The notes under the pieces are model-generated. The model saw only the letters and a list, made by a program, of their open reading frames with translations, ran no database searches and was not told the DNA's origin. From contig NC_060965.1 of assembly GCF_910589235.1 (NCBI RefSeq), forward strand, positions 5,463,197 to 5,527,196: DNA of 64,000 nucleotides, given 5' to 3'. Below, piece after piece: positions 21,660 to 36,817 of the stretch. Positions within the stretch are counted from its first letter, which is position 1. Each line of letters opens with the position of its first letter. This stretch comes from Vespa crabro (Eukaryota; Arthropoda; Insecta; Hymenoptera; Vespidae). The translations under genes and the position numbers were made by a program.

Positions 21660-22029
21660 CAACACAGAAACAACCTATTCGTGTATCGTGCGTGTGTGTC
21701 CGTCCTTCCTTAGTGTGTGTATGCGTGAGCGTATATGTATATGTTTGCCATGAGTCTGTTAAATATCTCTCTTCCTTTCTCTTTCTTTCTCTCTCTCTCT
21801 CTCATTTTTTTTGTCTAATATATTACTTACTATTTGCAGTCATCACAGTTTTTCTTTTGCATTCATCGCTTTATCAGCTTCTCAGTTAAACGGAATTAGC
21901 ATCGTCATTTTATTTCTTAGGATTTCTTTTAATATATATACATATATTAAGATTTAACTTATTAACTAGATTCCCTTGAATTTCAAACTTAAATATTAAA
22001 TATACGATGTTTACGAGTGTTCATGCGTG

Positions 22030-22095
<66 letters not shown>

Positions 22096-23121
22096 CATGC
22101 CCGTGTATATATGTATGTATATATTAGATACTCAGTTTGTTTTAGTATCTACTTGCTTAATTATTAATTACATCAACTTCTAGTACTTGCTAGCTTCCCG
22201 TTAAACTTCGAAAGTTATTTTCAAACGTTCCTAGCTCGTTACGGTCTTTGCGTTAATTAACCTTGAAAGTTCCCTTTCCTATGCATGATTTTCCATTTTT
22301 GTGACATTGACTAACTGTGGTCAGCTGATAGCAAAATCTAATTAATGAGATTTTTCGTTTGAATTGGATCAGAGCCATAAGAAAGAGACTCATTGATATC
22401 TTTTAGAGATATTCATATTCTTTTAATTACGGGCGAAAGAAACAATAGTTCCTTCTTTTAATTTCATTTCTTTCATCATTATTGTTTTTCTTTTTTTCTT
22501 ATTTTTTTTTCTTCTTTGTTTACTTCTCTTTTTTTTGTAATCGAAAAATTAACATTTCCAATAGTTCGAAAATTTATATTAAATGGATTTAGTTTTGACA
22601 TTCTTTTTATTTCTTTCAACAAAGTCTCTCGATACAGATTTGTAATATAATTTCATGATGTTGTTTCATTCGAAATTGTATAAAAAAAAAAAGAAAAAAA
22701 AATTGTTGTTCTTCTTTTCAGCAATATCTTCTATCAATATTTCTCGTTACAATGACAATCAATTCGTCTTTTAGTAATTTCATAGCAATATTTTATCCAA
22801 GATAGAAAGATTGATTTTTTTTTTCAATCGAAAATATTAAATCTATTATATTCTGCAATTAAAAATTAATGAATAATATTATTCATTTTTTTAAGAATAA
22901 TCATTATCAATTTGTACAATTTAATAAAATTATTATTATTATTATTATTATTATTATTTTTGTCGGCAAATTCGTTTACATTTGAAAGATAATTACTTTC
23001 GTTTAAATCACAATCGTTTTGCACGCCATGCTGTGTCAAGCTATTAACGAGCTCATTTAAGTTACCATCACTTTTACCAGAACGATGTAATTTTAACTGT
23101 TTGCTTTGCGGTTTAAGTGCG
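21660..23121. other. Stretch upstream of the CCP1 start codon
   Basis: (TA)n then (GT)n at 22032-22093, poly-pyrimidine near 21772-21802 and 22480-22515, and (ATT)n at 22929-22958. The last 120 bases before the CCP1 ATG are mixed sequence and open in frame, with no ATG; they are probably 5' UTR. Confidence 0.5.
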
Positions 23122-23296
23122 ATGTCGCCGAGTAATAGATGCGTGGACGATGCTATAAACGACGTTATCCTGGAGAAGCTACGAAGTTTCGCGCCAAAAC
23201 CACAAGAAGGTGGGGAAACATTCAGAAGTATTATAGCTAAGATACACGCACGAGTCACGTCTTCAGGTAATCATTTAATTTTGATAAAAAAAAAAG

Positions 23297-23331
<35 letters not shown>

Positions 23332-25154
23332 TCTATTTATTTCTATTAATTTTAATTCTCTATAACTCAATTTTTCTATTACCTGTTTAAATAGAAACAT
23401 TTATTTAATGTAATACTTATAATGTAATTTATAAATGATAAAGTCATATGACTTTAAAAGTACATATTTATAATACTTTTATTTATTTATTTTCTTTTTA
23501 AGATTCATTTTATTTTATCTCTTCATCAAATTAATTTAATTCATGTTCGAAGTTTTTATAATGTTTTATTATATTGATATAGTATAATTATAATGTATAT
23601 TATCTATGTAATTTTATTATATTAATATTAAAAAAAGAAAGAAAGAAAGAGAGAGAGAGAAAGAGAGAGAGAGAGAAAGAGTTTATCAAATAATACTATA
23701 TTAATATATTAACTTGGAATATTTTTGGGCAATTAATTTTTTCAATAAATAAAATTTCATATCATATATAATTGTTGCGTAGACACATGACCAAAAATTG
23801 AGTTATAACTGGCTAAATAAATCGGGAAAATAAGAATTTATCTACAAATCTTATATTTTTTACCACTTATTTACTTATCTACAAATGAATTTTCTAATAT
23901 ATCGTTCTTTTTATTTTCAATGAAAATTTTACCCTTAATACTTTACCCTTATCTAAAATCTCAGGAACAAACAGGGGGAAACTACTAAGGTTTATTTTAA
24001 GAACGATATCACGTTAATTGATCTACGAGAAAAGATCAAAGTACTAGTACGTTAGATCGATTCAGATATTAAAACGAAATAGAAATTCGGGTAATAGATA
24101 TGTTAAGAGTGGAATTTTGGCTTTAAAACAAATTTTGTAGGAAGCTTACTATATTTCTTTTGTACAATGGAAACATTGTATTTCCTAATGTTTCTCAGAT
24201 CTTTAAATCACTTAGTCAAGATACAAAATAATAAATTTTAATTGTTATCAACATTACTCTTTAATACGTTTATACTTAAGTACAAAATTAAATTATACAT
24301 AGCAACTTATAACTCACAAAATTGTGAAATGAAAATTCAGGTCGCTTAAGAGATATATAACTTGGACTTTATGCGCTCGTTCAAGTTCTTCTTCTGAAAC
24401 CTACTTCTAGAGATAACCCGATTTATATAGAATTAGATTGTGACTACGTAAACGTTATATTTCGAACGACGTCAAACGTTTTTGAAAATTTCGATACAAT
24501 CTATGAAAAAAAAAAAAAAAAAAAAAAAATAAATAAATAGATAAAAACTTTCGACTGCACGTGTCTCTCATTTCTCATCGTAATTGATTCGAATCGATGT
24601 TTTTTCTTTTTCTTTTTTTTTTTGTTTGCGAAAAGAAGAGAAAAAGAAGAAGAAGAAGAAGAAAAAGAAGAAGAAAAAGAGAAATAATACTAATAATAAT
24701 AATAAAAACGAGCAACTCTAAATTTCACATCAAATCGTGTTCAGTTTGACTATGATATTTCTCGAACAGATGTGTAAACTGACTTATGAGATATTAACAT
24801 CTGGATGTGAATGATCTCGTTATTTCTGAGAATTCGTATTAAAGATTAATAAAAAAAAATATTACATAAGAACTTTCGTCAGACGATCTGATATATTATT
24901 AGTTGGCTGTTATCCAACTAACGAATGATATCCGGACAATACATACTGGAATGATAGAATCGATAGCTATTGAAATTGGGCCAATGTGATATGAACATTT
25001 TATCTTATTCCGTACCTAATTGAATTCCATTCAAATAGAAAAATGTCGATGCACTCGAATGAGTTACATCGATTTCGTTTCTAATAGAAATTGTTCTCTA
25101 ATTCATATTGTCATTCTCAAATCATATGTTTACATATATATATATACAATCATA

Positions 25155-25207
<53 letters not shown>

Positions 25208-25606
25208 TATTATTACAAAAGTTTACATTTTCTCTTAAGTGCTTTAAAGTTGGCAAATAAATTAACTTAAATCGAATAGAAAGGCCTTGTTAGAAATATA
25301 TCAAATAACAGATTAAATCATTGTTGACATTGGAACGGCAAATAACTTTCGAATGATAAATTGAACCTATGGGTTACATATATTTTTTCACGTAGTTGCG
25401 CTCATGGCATTGATCCGAATTGGCTTGGTGTCAATTCTGAAAGTTGTATTACACCATCTTAACCATGAACACGTAAACAGTATGTTCGTTATCTCATCAT
25501 AGTTGTAGCATCTTTCTTCACAGCTGTTCATTTGGTTATTCATATTTCTTTGCCAAGAAAATGTATGTTTGCTTTGTTGCAAAAAAAGAGAACATATATG
25601 TATATA

Positions 25607-25670
<64 letters not shown>

Positions 25671-26034
25671 CGTGATTGATACGAGGATGTTGTGGCATAA
25701 TTAAAAAAAAATGTTTATATCAATACATGCATTAATTGATATATATATTTTTTTTATTTACAATTATTTTTACGATCGTAAATTTTATTTATTGTTCTAT
25801 TTAATATTCAATTGAACAATGTTATATATACATACATACATATGCATTGTCAGTAAAACTTTTTACTTTATTTTTTAGACCGACGAGTTCGCGAACGTAC
25901 TTTGGAGAAGTTATGGTGTAAGAATTCTGGTGCTATGGAGATTTTTATTACCACTCTTGAGGTAAACTTTATCGAGATAAAGTTTCGACTTTATAAATAT
26001 TTTATGACAGAGTTCCATGGATAAAAATACTTTT

Positions 26035-26079
<45 letters not shown>

Positions 26080-27459
26080 TATAACTTTTAACAAATACAT
26101 AAACTTGTAACTTTTGTACTTTGCATTCAACATGGTTTCAATTTATAGTAAAGCATACATCGGTGATCTTCAATAATAATATTACATATATTATTTATTT
26201 ATTTCTTTTTCTTTTTATTTGCAGAATGAATTATGAAAATATTATTTAATTTTATATAATTTATTTCTGTGACAATAAATCTTATTTTATCTGTCAGTTT
26301 TGATATGATACGATATGATAATTATAATATGAATTTTATAATATACATACATACATACTTTAAAGGATGTATTTTTAGTAAATGATCAAATGAAAAAAAA
26401 TCACAAAACGAAAGTCAAGCGAAACGTGTTCGTTGGTTAATACTTCCACACCATCTGGACTTGATTAAGCGTTTCTGATAACTATAAAAGTATTCGAGTT
26501 TCGTACACGAAATAGTAGCGTGACAAAGTCGCATTAACGAGTTATGCACTCTTGTGTCAATCTATCTCGGAAAGGATTACTAAACTAGAAACCCGTTCGT
26601 TTTTATTTCTAATGAGTGTTGCACGAACGAACTATGAGTTTTAATTGCGTGACGATCGAAATCTTTTTCGTTATTTAAAATCAAGTCAAGTTTTAAATCA
26701 AATCGAGTTATTTAAAAATAAAAAGGAAAGATGATATAAAAATCGTGGTCGTCGAATAATTTTATGAATAAAGATAATTCTATTAATAAAATTATAATGA
26801 TAATAATAAAAAAAAAAACAAAAAAGCGATTTTTGTATGCAACGAATTTTACAAATAACAATAATAATATTTCGTTTTTCAATTTCGTTTTTCAATTTCG
26901 TTTTTCGTATTAATAAATAAAATATTAAAATGAATAATTCTATTTTTTTCTTTCTTTTTTTTTCTTTTTTTTTTTACAGAATTCCAAGGATTACGTGTTG
27001 AATTGTAGTATAACTGGTATATTACACGAATGTATATCACCAAAAATGACAAAGGGCAAATCGAAAGGAAACAAGAACAAAAATGCAACAAGTAATATTA
27101 ACTTATAAATTAATCGTTATCATTGATCTATGTAGTTAATAATCTTTATATGATCGCATCTAATGTACATATATCTACGTTATAATACTTATGTTTTAAT
27201 AACTTTGTCGAATAGAAATGTTTAAATAAGTAAGTTTGAGATAAGAATGAACTCTTTATCGTTTCCTTTTTCTCTTTTTTTTTTTCTTTTTTTTCTTTTT
27301 TAATTAGGAAACAGTAACCGAATGGCGGTCATTCAACTGATCAATTCCGGGATCACGCAAGTCCTAGTTAAACTTTTAATGAATTTGCAGCATATGGATA
27401 GTATTTCTTCGGAAGTCCTTGTACAAGAAGTTCTTTGGATTTTGGGACAGGTAAATGTG

Positions 27460-27513
<54 letters not shown>

Positions 27514-27798
27514 GTAATAATAATAAATAATAGATTATAAACAATAGATATGGAAATGATATATTAAATTTATTTATAAATTTGTTTGTAGGTTTGCCAA
27601 AGGGATCAGAAATTTGTAACGAAATTGAAAAATTCAAATTATGTCAAAATATTTCATACGCTCCTTCAACAACATTACAACAACGGTAAAACAATTCTTC
27701 CTTTGTTGCTGATAATCAAAGTTTTTGCTAAAAATTGTAAGTATCGTTATAAGTTTAATATTACGATATCGATCATATAGATTGAATCGTTTATTAGC

Positions 27799-27837
<39 letters not shown>

Positions 27838-29523
27838 TTTTTTTTTCATAGCATTTTCTCAACAAGTTCTTATCAAAGATGGGATTGCCAATACATTAGA
27901 AAAGACCTTCGTTTGCATTGGTCATGTACCTCATATTAAATTAAAAGCGTTGGTCGAATGTTTGAAATATTTCACAATGAGCAGTAAGTATGTTATTCTA
28001 TTATTTTATTAATATCAATGATATTATTGATATGAAATATTACAACAAAATATTTATTATTATCATTATCATTATCATCATCATCATCATCATCATCAAC
28101 TATTATTAATAATAGTTATTAACATTCATCACTAATTAATTAATAATATTTATTATTATATTATTTTATATATTAATTGTTATTATTATTATTATATTAT
28201 TACTATTATTATTATATAATTCGTATATTAATATATTTATTAACAATTATTTTCTTTTTGTTTTTATTATACAATTAATAATGATTCTCCGTCTGTTCCC
28301 TTTATCTTTTTCCTTTTTCTTTTTTTTCTATTCTCAGAATTATGCTGCACAAAATTTGTAAAGGCCGGAATGGTTCAACAACTGATGCGAACTTTCGAGA
28401 GATGGGAGAGATTCGACGGGCAATTGAGACTGAAGATATCCAACTACGTTCTGAACACGCTACAGCATCTTTGCGTAATAAGTAAAGTTCCTTTTACGAA
28501 AGCAAACCGCGTAGTATCCAGAAAAATTCTAAGAGAAGCAAAAAAAGGCTGACAGGTGCTTATAACGAGTTACATCGACCGTGTCCGGTTAAACGTTTGA
28601 TCTGACAATCAGTAAACGTTCCATACGAATTAATTATAAGTCATTTCACAATTTCCTTTTAACACAACGACGCGTTTATATTCCATTTTTTGAAATTTTT
28701 TGGATTTTGTATTCCGCACTTTACGGAGCTCGAAGTATCAAGGGATATTTGAAAAATGCGAAGAAGAAAGGAAAAGAGAAAAAGAAAATAAACAAAAAAA
28801 AAAAATAAGGAGAAAAGAAAAATCATACCTCTTAAGATAATTTTTGAACGTAATGTAGTCGAGTGGTTTAACATTTATGAATAGTGTAAAGAAAAAGATT
28901 TCTCAGTTAAGTGCATGTCTCGAAGATGTATTTTCCTTCCTCTTGAAGAAAGCCTCTTTGGATAACTCGGAATCGTTTAAAAGACATTTCTTCTTCCCAC
29001 TTTTAGAGTCTGGAAGGAAGGCTATTAAGTCTAACAATGGTCTACAGCTACTGTACCGGTTTTGTACAAACTGCCCGGAGGAAAAAGCCTACGACTGTTT
29101 ATTGTCACGTATATGTGGTATAATCAATCAATGTCTGGAAAAGAAGGAGTTGCCTGTACCCGAAATGTCTCCTGCAAGGTGAACGATACTTTCAAGGTTT
29201 CCTAGATTTGATCTGTCCATTTTTAATTTACATACATATATGAGAACATTTATTATTGTTTATATTTTAAAATATGACAATTATTGCGACAATTTTATTC
29301 ATACATACATTCATTCATTCATTCCCTCACTCATTCATTCATTCATTCATTCATTCATTCATTTATTCATTCATTTATTTATTCATTCATTTATTTATTC
29401 ATTTATTTATTTATTTATGTATTTATTTATTTACTTATTTACGTATTTTTATTCAGATTTGTCTTGCCGGAAGCAAATGCCAGGGCTAACAGCATTGAAA
29501 GTGGCAGCGACCTTGACAGTCAA
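23122..29523 (+). CDS. AGTPBP1: CCP1 exons 1-9: N-terminal helical (armadillo-like) region
   Basis: Residues 1 to about 381 form alpha-helical repeats typical of the N-terminus of CCP1, thought to serve in protein contacts. Examples are [60 protein letters not shown] and [15 protein letters not shown]. Exon 8 must start at 29007: its acceptor cccacttttag lets exon 7 join as [20 protein letters not shown]. The open frame upstream of that site (28877-29006) is intronic. Exon 9 is only 67 bases, and its acceptor follows a 150-base ATTC/ATTT repeat. Introns 4 and 7 carry (TAA)n and low-complexity AT runs. Confidence 0.88.
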
Positions 29524-32500
29524 GTACGTGTCGCAGTTTAGTTAGTCATATAAAATTGTGGAGAAGAGTTTGCCCAGATTCTTCAATTTGAATATTTCTT
29601 TTAAGGCTAACAGCGTGGCCTCGCTTGGAAGATTATACAGTGATTTCGATTCAGGAGATGACGAAGATAGTCATAGTTCAAGGAGAACAAGTGATAAGAA
29701 TTTGTATCCCAGCGAGGAAATAGACGAGAGTAAATTTTTTGCCGGAGTTTTCACGTCTCAAAGAAACGAAGAGGATTTGATTGGGTAAATTTCATTGGTT
29801 TCATCATTGAATATTATTTTTCTTTTTCTCTTTTATCTCTCTCTTTCTCTCTCCTTCTTTTTTTTAATTTTCACAAGATCTTAATATTTATCCAACATTA
29901 TGAATTTTCGTTTTAGGTATAATGTTTTCTTTAAAGAGCTAGGCAATCTTCAGTTACAACTCAGTCTTGCTAAATCGTCATCAGAAAAGTTTATAGACTC
30001 GACGAATTCAACGTTTGACGACGATAAAACGTTTTCACGTTATACAAAAATATCCAAATCGAAAAGTTTCCCAAAAGATACCCATACCAATGGATCATTA
30101 AAACATCAAATTAAATCGGATAATGCAAAATCTGATTTGAAAACATTGAAAGATATTTCATCGACTACCACTGATAGGCATGCTTATTGTTTGATAGCGA
30201 GCAAAGTGAAAAGTGTTATCAGTTTTGTCAAAGTTGCTTATCCCGATCTGATTGGTGGTGATTCATTAGGAAAACCAGAACCATTGAACAGCAAGGATAG
30301 AAAAGTTTGTCGTGCTAAATTGTTAACTTGCGTGGAAAGGGGACTACATGCTGGTACAACGATTCAAGAGATTGTTTATGATCTCGACAATGTAACAACG
30401 TCTTTGTCGTCGAATGATAGAATTACGGAAAACAAGTTACTTTGTAATTGGGACGAGAAGAGAATTGGAAAAAGGAACTTGGAGACTAAGCATTTGCAAT
30501 TTGAGTCTCGTTTTGAAAGTGGAAATCTTAGGAAAGCTATTAAGGTACAATCAGAATGTTTGTTTAAACTGTGTTAACGCGTTCACTAATAATTGAACTG
30601 TAAATGATCGTTGTTAACATGTATCATCGAATCATCTATAGTCATTCAATTAACAAATCAATAGAGACATTTAATTGAAGTAGTATCATTATTCATTAGT
30701 TAATTAAAATAATCTTCATTAATATTTCGTTTAAATCAATGAGTTGATCATTATTAAAAAGATTGATTTTTTAATTGTAATAATCGTTAATTAAAATGAT
30801 CATCATTAATGTTTTATTTAAATTAATCAAGCGATCATTGTTAATACATTGATTTCTTTTGTTCATTTACGAAATTGTATATTGAGAAGTGAACGTGTTA
30901 ATTTATTCCAAATATTGACTTAGCCAAGATATATTTGTTTTGTTTTATATCATTTTCATGCATATATCGTTTCATATCGTTTCTCTGTATTTTTTTTTGT
31001 CTTTTCTTGCAGATAGGCTTGAGAGAATACGATTTGATCTTAACGCCAGACGTTAACAGTGCCTCTAGACATCAATGGTTTTACTTTGAGGTTTCAAATA
31101 TGGAAGCAAACGTTTCTTACACGTTTAATATCGTCAATTGCGAGAAGGCAAATTCTCAATTTAATTTCGGCATGAAGCCTATACTATTTAGCGTAACCGA
31201 GGCACAATTGGGTCGACCATATTGGGTCAGAACTGGAACAGATATTTGTTATTATAGAAATTGTTATCAGAGACCAACAAAAGGGAAGAACTATTTGACG
31301 ACATCGTTCACTGTCACCTTTACCCATGCTTATGACGTTTGTTATCTGGCTTATCATTTCCCTTATACCTATAGCCAATTGATGACAAATATTTGGAAAT
31401 GGACCAAAAAGCTTTCATCCTCTAATATTTATTTTCGTGCCGAGTCACTTTGCGAATCGTTAAATAACAATGAAAATCCAGTATTGACTATAACATCGCC
31501 AGACTCGAAGAGCAATCCTACACAAGTGAGTTATATATCTTTTATATATTTTATTACAATTAAATATTTTTATCCTGAAACTTTAAGTTATTATCTTTTT
31601 TGATAATATTATATTTAGAATAGAAAAGTTATCTTCCTGACGTCCAGAGTCCATCCAGGTGAGAGCAACGCTTCCTGGGTAATGCATGGAACATTGGAGA
31701 GCCTTCTAAGCAATTCAACTTATGCTACTAGCTTACGTGACGATTATGTCTTCAAAATAGTACCGATGTTGAACTTAGAAGGTGTGGTCAATGGTTGGTA
31801 AGTAATAAGACATGAATAATAATAATAATAGAATTATAATACCATCGATATTTATTACAGAAGTTGAGCGTTTATCACGCTGTTGTACGATAGTATTGTA
31901 TAAAATTATTGTGAGTGCGTGACTTATCGTTTAGCAGCTTAGTCAAAAAGATTTTCAAAAAATAATGAATGAAGAAGTATAGGTGGAAGAGAGGGAGGGA
32001 GGGAGGGAGAGAGTTAGATCGTTTAAGGGAGCTAGATCGTCGTACGTCCAGATAACGGAAGAGTTAATCCCTGTTATCCCTGTTATCAATCAAAGAAAAT
32101 TAAAAGGTTTTCTTTGTTCATTTGGGGTTCCATTGAACTCCTCGTTTTGTGGACGTAAAGCGAACGTTTAAATTTAATTCTAAGGGATGATTAATCTTGA
32201 TGAATAAAACGTGACGTCAGCGGACTCTACCAGTTGCCCACACCGGTGAATAAATGATAACGAGCGAGTATTGATCTCCTTTTTATTTAAGATCATTCGT
32301 ACGCATGTATATTATGTGATTGAAATGATGTTATATGATGATGCCCGTTGCCGTCACGAATATCATGCATTAAAATTAACGCTACGATGAGAGTACGTAC
32401 TGACATCGATACGTTCTGGCATCGTCGGTTGGAGGAAAAATTTACTAATAATAATGAAGAAGAAAAGATAATGATTTCATTATTAAAATATTCTATCGCA

Positions 32501-32926
32501 TGAACAATATATAAATTTATATTGAAGTTTAACAGAGATTAATTGATGATCATTGTAATAATGGCTTGATAAAATATTCTTAAAGAATTTTACTAAGATT
32601 TTGTTTTGTTTTGTTTCGTTTTTCATTCGAACAAAGAGTGATACGTGAAAAAGAAGAAAAGTAAAAAAGAAGAAGAAAAAAAAAACGATATAAAATCGAG
32701 TATGTCCATGCCAAAGACATTTCTATTTTCCTCCAACCAAGGACATCCAGTTATAGTACGTCCATTCTCACGCCTGTAATATTTATCTTAGAACGTTAAC
32801 CAATACGAAATATGAGCATGATGTCTCGTACTATCGATGTACCCACGCGATGATGATTATGGTGATTCACGAGTGTCTCATTTTCTTTTTTCTCTGTGTT
32901 TTCCTTTTCTTTTTTCTTATTATTAC

Positions 32927-32983
<57 letters not shown>

Positions 32984-34579
32984 TACTATCATTATCATTA
33001 ATATTAATATTAATATTATTATTATTATTATTATTATTATAATTATTATTATTATTATTCTTTTTCGATAAACGCGACGATGAACGTGTGTTAAAAAATA
33101 GAATTACAGATAACGTTCGAAGAAAACGCGAAGAAGTTAGGTTCCTACGACGTTGGAAAAAATTGCTTGCGATTTTCGTTAAATCTATAATAATGGATTC
33201 ATGTTTAATCAGAAATAAGATAGAGATAAGATATGTTGATAGTGTCAAAGTGTTCTTGGACTAGAAGAACTTGTTTTAATGATCGCTAGCAATCTCCTTT
33301 TCGTGAGACATTTCGTGTATCCTTTATCTTCATCGTCGATCTTCTTCTTTATCTTCTTTATCTTCTTCTTCTTCTTATTCTTATTCTTCTTAGTAGACGA
33401 ATGAACGCGTTTAACGAAGGCGTCGATGCCTAAAGAGTAAAGCGTTACTTGGACGGAGGGTCTAATACTTTGCCGTTGGTGCGCACTTTGATGTTGTACC
33501 TATAGGCCGGTTCCGCCTCTGGCAGGATCGTACTACTATCATCATCCTGATCCTTCATCATTGCTGATTCACCGATGTCCTGTTGATCGTTAACGTAGTC
33601 TTGAACAGTGTCATAAGGACCAATGGTATGTGCATCCTCGAGACCATTATTTGGCGGTTCAGTTTCAGCTTGGACATCGGTATGTATATCAGCCGGTGCA
33701 TCCGAGAGAACGTCATAATCGAGAGAATCCCTGTGTTCCATCTTCATATCCGAGGTTGATGGTCTAGATGCCGTACGAAGGACTTCACGAGTCTCAAGAC
33801 CGTCGAATACACTCGCAGAATTCTCTTTTCTAGCTTGATGACGTATTACTTGACCATCATCGTTGCCAGCTGTGAAGAGACTCGTGATGTCCGGAATATC
33901 GTCTGGTCTAGTATTCTCAAGGACAAATGCATCAGTTTGTCTACGACGTTCGATGTTCCCTAAGCTCGATGTCGTTGATTCTTCATGTTGATCATCTTTA
34001 TCATCTAACTTGCCAGACACGGAAGCGGCTGTTGTTATCAGCCTGCTAACGACCGGGTCTTCGGGTACGTCTTCATTCGCTGATTCTTCATTTTCCTCGT
34101 TCGACGATGACGTTGTCTTATCTTCGATAACTTCATCATGTTTTTTCTCATCCTTATTTTCCTCCTCCACGTGCTCGTCGATCTGGTCGTCGCTGGCCGG
34201 CGCCGAGGTGGTCGTTATGTAGGGTCTTCGATTTCTGGAAAAAATCAAATTCAGCTCGCCATCAATTTATATCACATTTTTATCTTTATCATTCCTTTCA
34301 AATTTATTTATTTATAATCGTCGAAAGAAAACGTTGCCAAAGACGAAGGGACCTTTGGATCATTGTTTGAAAAAAATATTTTATTCTCATCTACGAGCAA
34401 CGTTTACTCTCAAATGATTATTATTATTTATTATCATCGTATTAGTTATGTTAGTTAGCCTCAATGTATTAAATAGAAGCTCCTAAACGCAAAGAGCGAA
34501 AGTCTCGATCCATTTAAATAAGTTTCCAATTTTCATTTGTCGGATTAAACTCATCAATGGATCGAAACTTCTTCGTTAT

Positions 34580-34620
<41 letters not shown>

Positions 34621-35264
34621 ATGTGTATATACGTATATACGTATATGTGTTTATCGTGTCATTTGTATGCCTTTGTCGAGTATTTGAAGCGAGAAGCGAG
34701 AGAATATATTTGCGTTATTACGAAAAGCACTTACTAAGTATCGGACTTTGAGATTTTTCTTTTTCTTTCTCTTTTTTTTTATTTTTTTTTATTTTTTTTT
34801 TTTGCAGAAACAAGCTTTAGAACCAAGGTCAATATTTCTGAGAGATCTTAGTAGAAAAACAAAAAACAAAAAAAAAAAAAGAAGCGTGTACGTTCGCATG
34901 AAATTATTGAAAATTATATCAGCTGGATACTTTATTCTTTTATCCCGGAGGATCCCAAATTACCAGCAACCTTTTGATTATCAGCTAACTACTGTAATAA
35001 TAATAAGAATAAGCTTTTAGAACGTTTTATAATTTGTAAGGAAAAGAAAAAAAAAATAACCGTGATAACCGATAAAAACGTTGCAATTCGATCCTATATG
35101 AAAATATAAAAGATCTTATGCGTTCATGGGGGTTTAATCTGCATATTTTATCGGTTCTCTTTATACAGTTTATATCCGTATAGCCAACAGGATTCACCTT
35201 AAAGACCCACGTCTTTAGATTTTTTTCTTCCTTATCTTTTTTTCTCTTTTTCTTTTTCTTTCTC

Positions 35265-35306
<42 letters not shown>

Positions 35307-36588
35307 CAATTTCGTGTATTTTTTTGTGACAAGTATTATCTCACCTCTTACCCCTGAGTCGCGGAGACTGGAATGCTGCCGTAGTTATAGTAGTAGCATC
35401 TTGTTTGCTCGCAGATAAAGTCCTTAACGAGGGTACAATCCTGAGCCTCCCATGCTAACGTTGGTGCTATCATCGCGACGCAACCGTCTGCACTGCCACT
35501 GTCGCCACTTGAAAATAGAATAAATTACTGATAAGAATACTTTTGATATCTTATTTGTAATTTTCAATCGAATTTATTTAAGATAGATATTTCCTGTATT
35601 TTCTTTTTTTGCTTTTCTTTATTTCTTACTCTTTCTTTTTTTTTTCTTTTTTGTAACTGATTGATAGTTTCGAGATAATCCTCCCTTCGTTTGATATATA
35701 ATAATAAAATGCAGGATTCTCTCGAAGCTTTCTTATTGGTCATTAAAAAATAAAAAAAAATAAAAAAGTGATAAAATCAATAAAATTTTGCAAATTTTTC
35801 GAGTAAAAAGACTTCGTCGTATATTTTATTTTGCTTTAGCACAATTTCTAATTATTTCAACGAAGACAAAGGATTACTTAATAATTTATCTTTTTTCTTT
35901 CCTTTCTTCTTCTTTTTTCTCTTTTTGTTTTTTATCTTTTTTTTTGTTTTTTGTTTTTTTTCTTTTCTTCTTTACCTTTCACGCGCAACTCTCTGAGGTT
36001 CGGTGCCAGGTGGAACATCAGCAGGTCTGTTTCCAGGTCTCTTTAGCATATAATCGAATGTCGTGTTGAAGGGTAGTCCTGTACTCATCCATAGGAACAT
36101 ATCCGTGCCGAGTTTATTACCAGACGTCCAAAAATCATATTTTGTGTAACCGGCATTTTTAAGATATTGTGTCATAGTGTCTGATTTTTCCTTCGTTTCA
36201 AAGGACGCCAGTTGAAGACCCAGAGAACGACAATATTGATACGCTAGGAAGTAGTTCAGTTCTGGACTATACGGATTCATTCTTGATACAAAATATTGAA
36301 CGCCATCGAGCTGAATTGTCGTGATCCTCTGACCTGTAAATTTTTACCAAATTTTAAAAGAAATTCAATATAACATTTAACGAATTAATTGTGGAATACT
36401 TTTATGCATAGTTCTTCACAAAGGCAATGTATGTCTAATCATCATTGAATTAAATCAAGCGTGTAATTGACACTTATGAATGACACATTTTGTGACATGA
36501 TAACTTTAATCGTCTGGAATAATATATTAAGGTTGCGACTGTCACACAAAATGTGTCCAATTTTATCATCATATACAATAACTCTCCA

Positions 36589-36635
<47 letters not shown>

Positions 36636-36753
36636 TAATGACTTAATAATAATAGTAATAATAATAATGTAATTATTAAAATAATTACATTTATATTGAT
36701 CGGTATAACTAAACAACAAATTATTCAAGATGATATACATCAAGTATAAAAAC

Positions 36754-36817
<64 letters not shown>

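Noticed and set aside
25388..25582. 64-codon minus ORF with several Cys ([13 protein letters not shown]...) and an open plus frame
   Set aside because: No known similarity, no splice sites, and stops soon on both sides; probably chance.
28482..28552. Extension of CCP1 exon 7 to a stop at about 28552 ([13 protein letters not shown]...)
   Set aside because: This reads past the donor ATAA/gtaaag; splicing there restores the conserved sequence, so the stop would only appear in an unspliced form.
28877..29006. Open frame running into CCP1 exon 8 ([19 protein letters not shown]...)
   Set aside because: The frame is open, but the acceptor cccacttttag at 29005-29006 gives the family sequence KSGRKAI with correct phase from exon 7. 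Using the longer form would insert non-family sequence.
32796..33248. 150-codon minus ORF with poly-Asn
   Set aside because: The centre is an (ATT)n array; the flanks have no similarity, no signal and lie in the probable 3' UTR of the lectin gene.
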